Shown piece by piece: positions 27,051 through 27,075 of a stretch of 27,075 nucleotides of DNA. Source of the DNA: Vairimorpha ceranae (taxonomy: Eukaryota; Microsporidia; Nosematidae); the NCBI RefSeq assembly GCF_000988165.1, contig NW_020169353.1:1-27075 (forward strand), written 5' to 3'. The notes under the pieces are model-generated. The model was not told the DNA's origin, did no database searches, and saw nothing but the letters and a program-made list of their open reading frames with translations. The position numbers were made by a program, and so were the translations under genes. How positions within the stretch are numbered: the first letter of the stretch is position 1; each line of letters opens with the position of its first letter.

Positions 27051-27075
27051 ACGTAATTTTCTAAATTCTCGGGAT

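Overview
The window is very AT-rich nuclear DNA, most likely from a microsporidian (order and genus not determinable by eye). Three things point there. The recognisable proteins are eukaryotic and short for their families: ribosomal protein eL33, a CstF-77/Rna14-type protein, a SNAP-25-type SNARE, a low-Mr thioredoxin reductase and a homeodomain protein. No introns are evident. Nine of the twelve better-supported starts carry a short CCC or GGG run 0-8 bases before ATG, the start-proximal signal described for microsporidian genes; a decayed transposase start carries one too.

Layout. 1-292: short unassigned stretch with a hairpin. 293-2233 (-) and 3361-4638 (+): two larger proteins of no recognised family, the second with an N-terminal membrane anchor. 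4978-5625: a GC-richer island holding a tRNA-like relic and copy A of an approximately 480-bp repeat. 5626-7775: mostly empty, with one small membrane-peptide ORF. 7776-13454: compact housekeeping cluster, with a lysozyme/GH19-like protein, eL33, a Ctr-like copper transporter, two small orphan genes, the Rna14-like protein, a SNAP-25-like SNARE and thioredoxin reductase, with gaps of about 10-400 bases. 13900-14238 (-): homeodomain protein. 14239-22987: gene desert with coding relics, copy B of the repeat (inverted relative to A), a perfect 28-bp triple repeat and a cluster of hairpins. 22988-24150: a dead Tc1/mariner element with candidate terminal inverted repeats. 24160-24350: a GC-rich structured island. 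24790-25721 (-): a dead ISXO2-like transposase gene. 25785-27050: a degenerate array of approximately 315-bp units, each with a C3/G3 hairpin.

The working genes cover translation (eL33), mRNA 3'-end formation (Rna14-like), secretion (SNARE), thiol redox (thioredoxin reductase), probable copper uptake and transcription control. They do not form a pathway. The notable structure is the contrast between a dense gene island and flanking regions full of repeats and gene remains. No clearly new multi-gene system was seen. The best leads are a GH19-like protein lacking its expected catalytic Glu, a homeodomain with a swapped 17/52 charge pair, the inverted GC-richer repeat pair, and a recurrent class of short signal-anchor ORFs.
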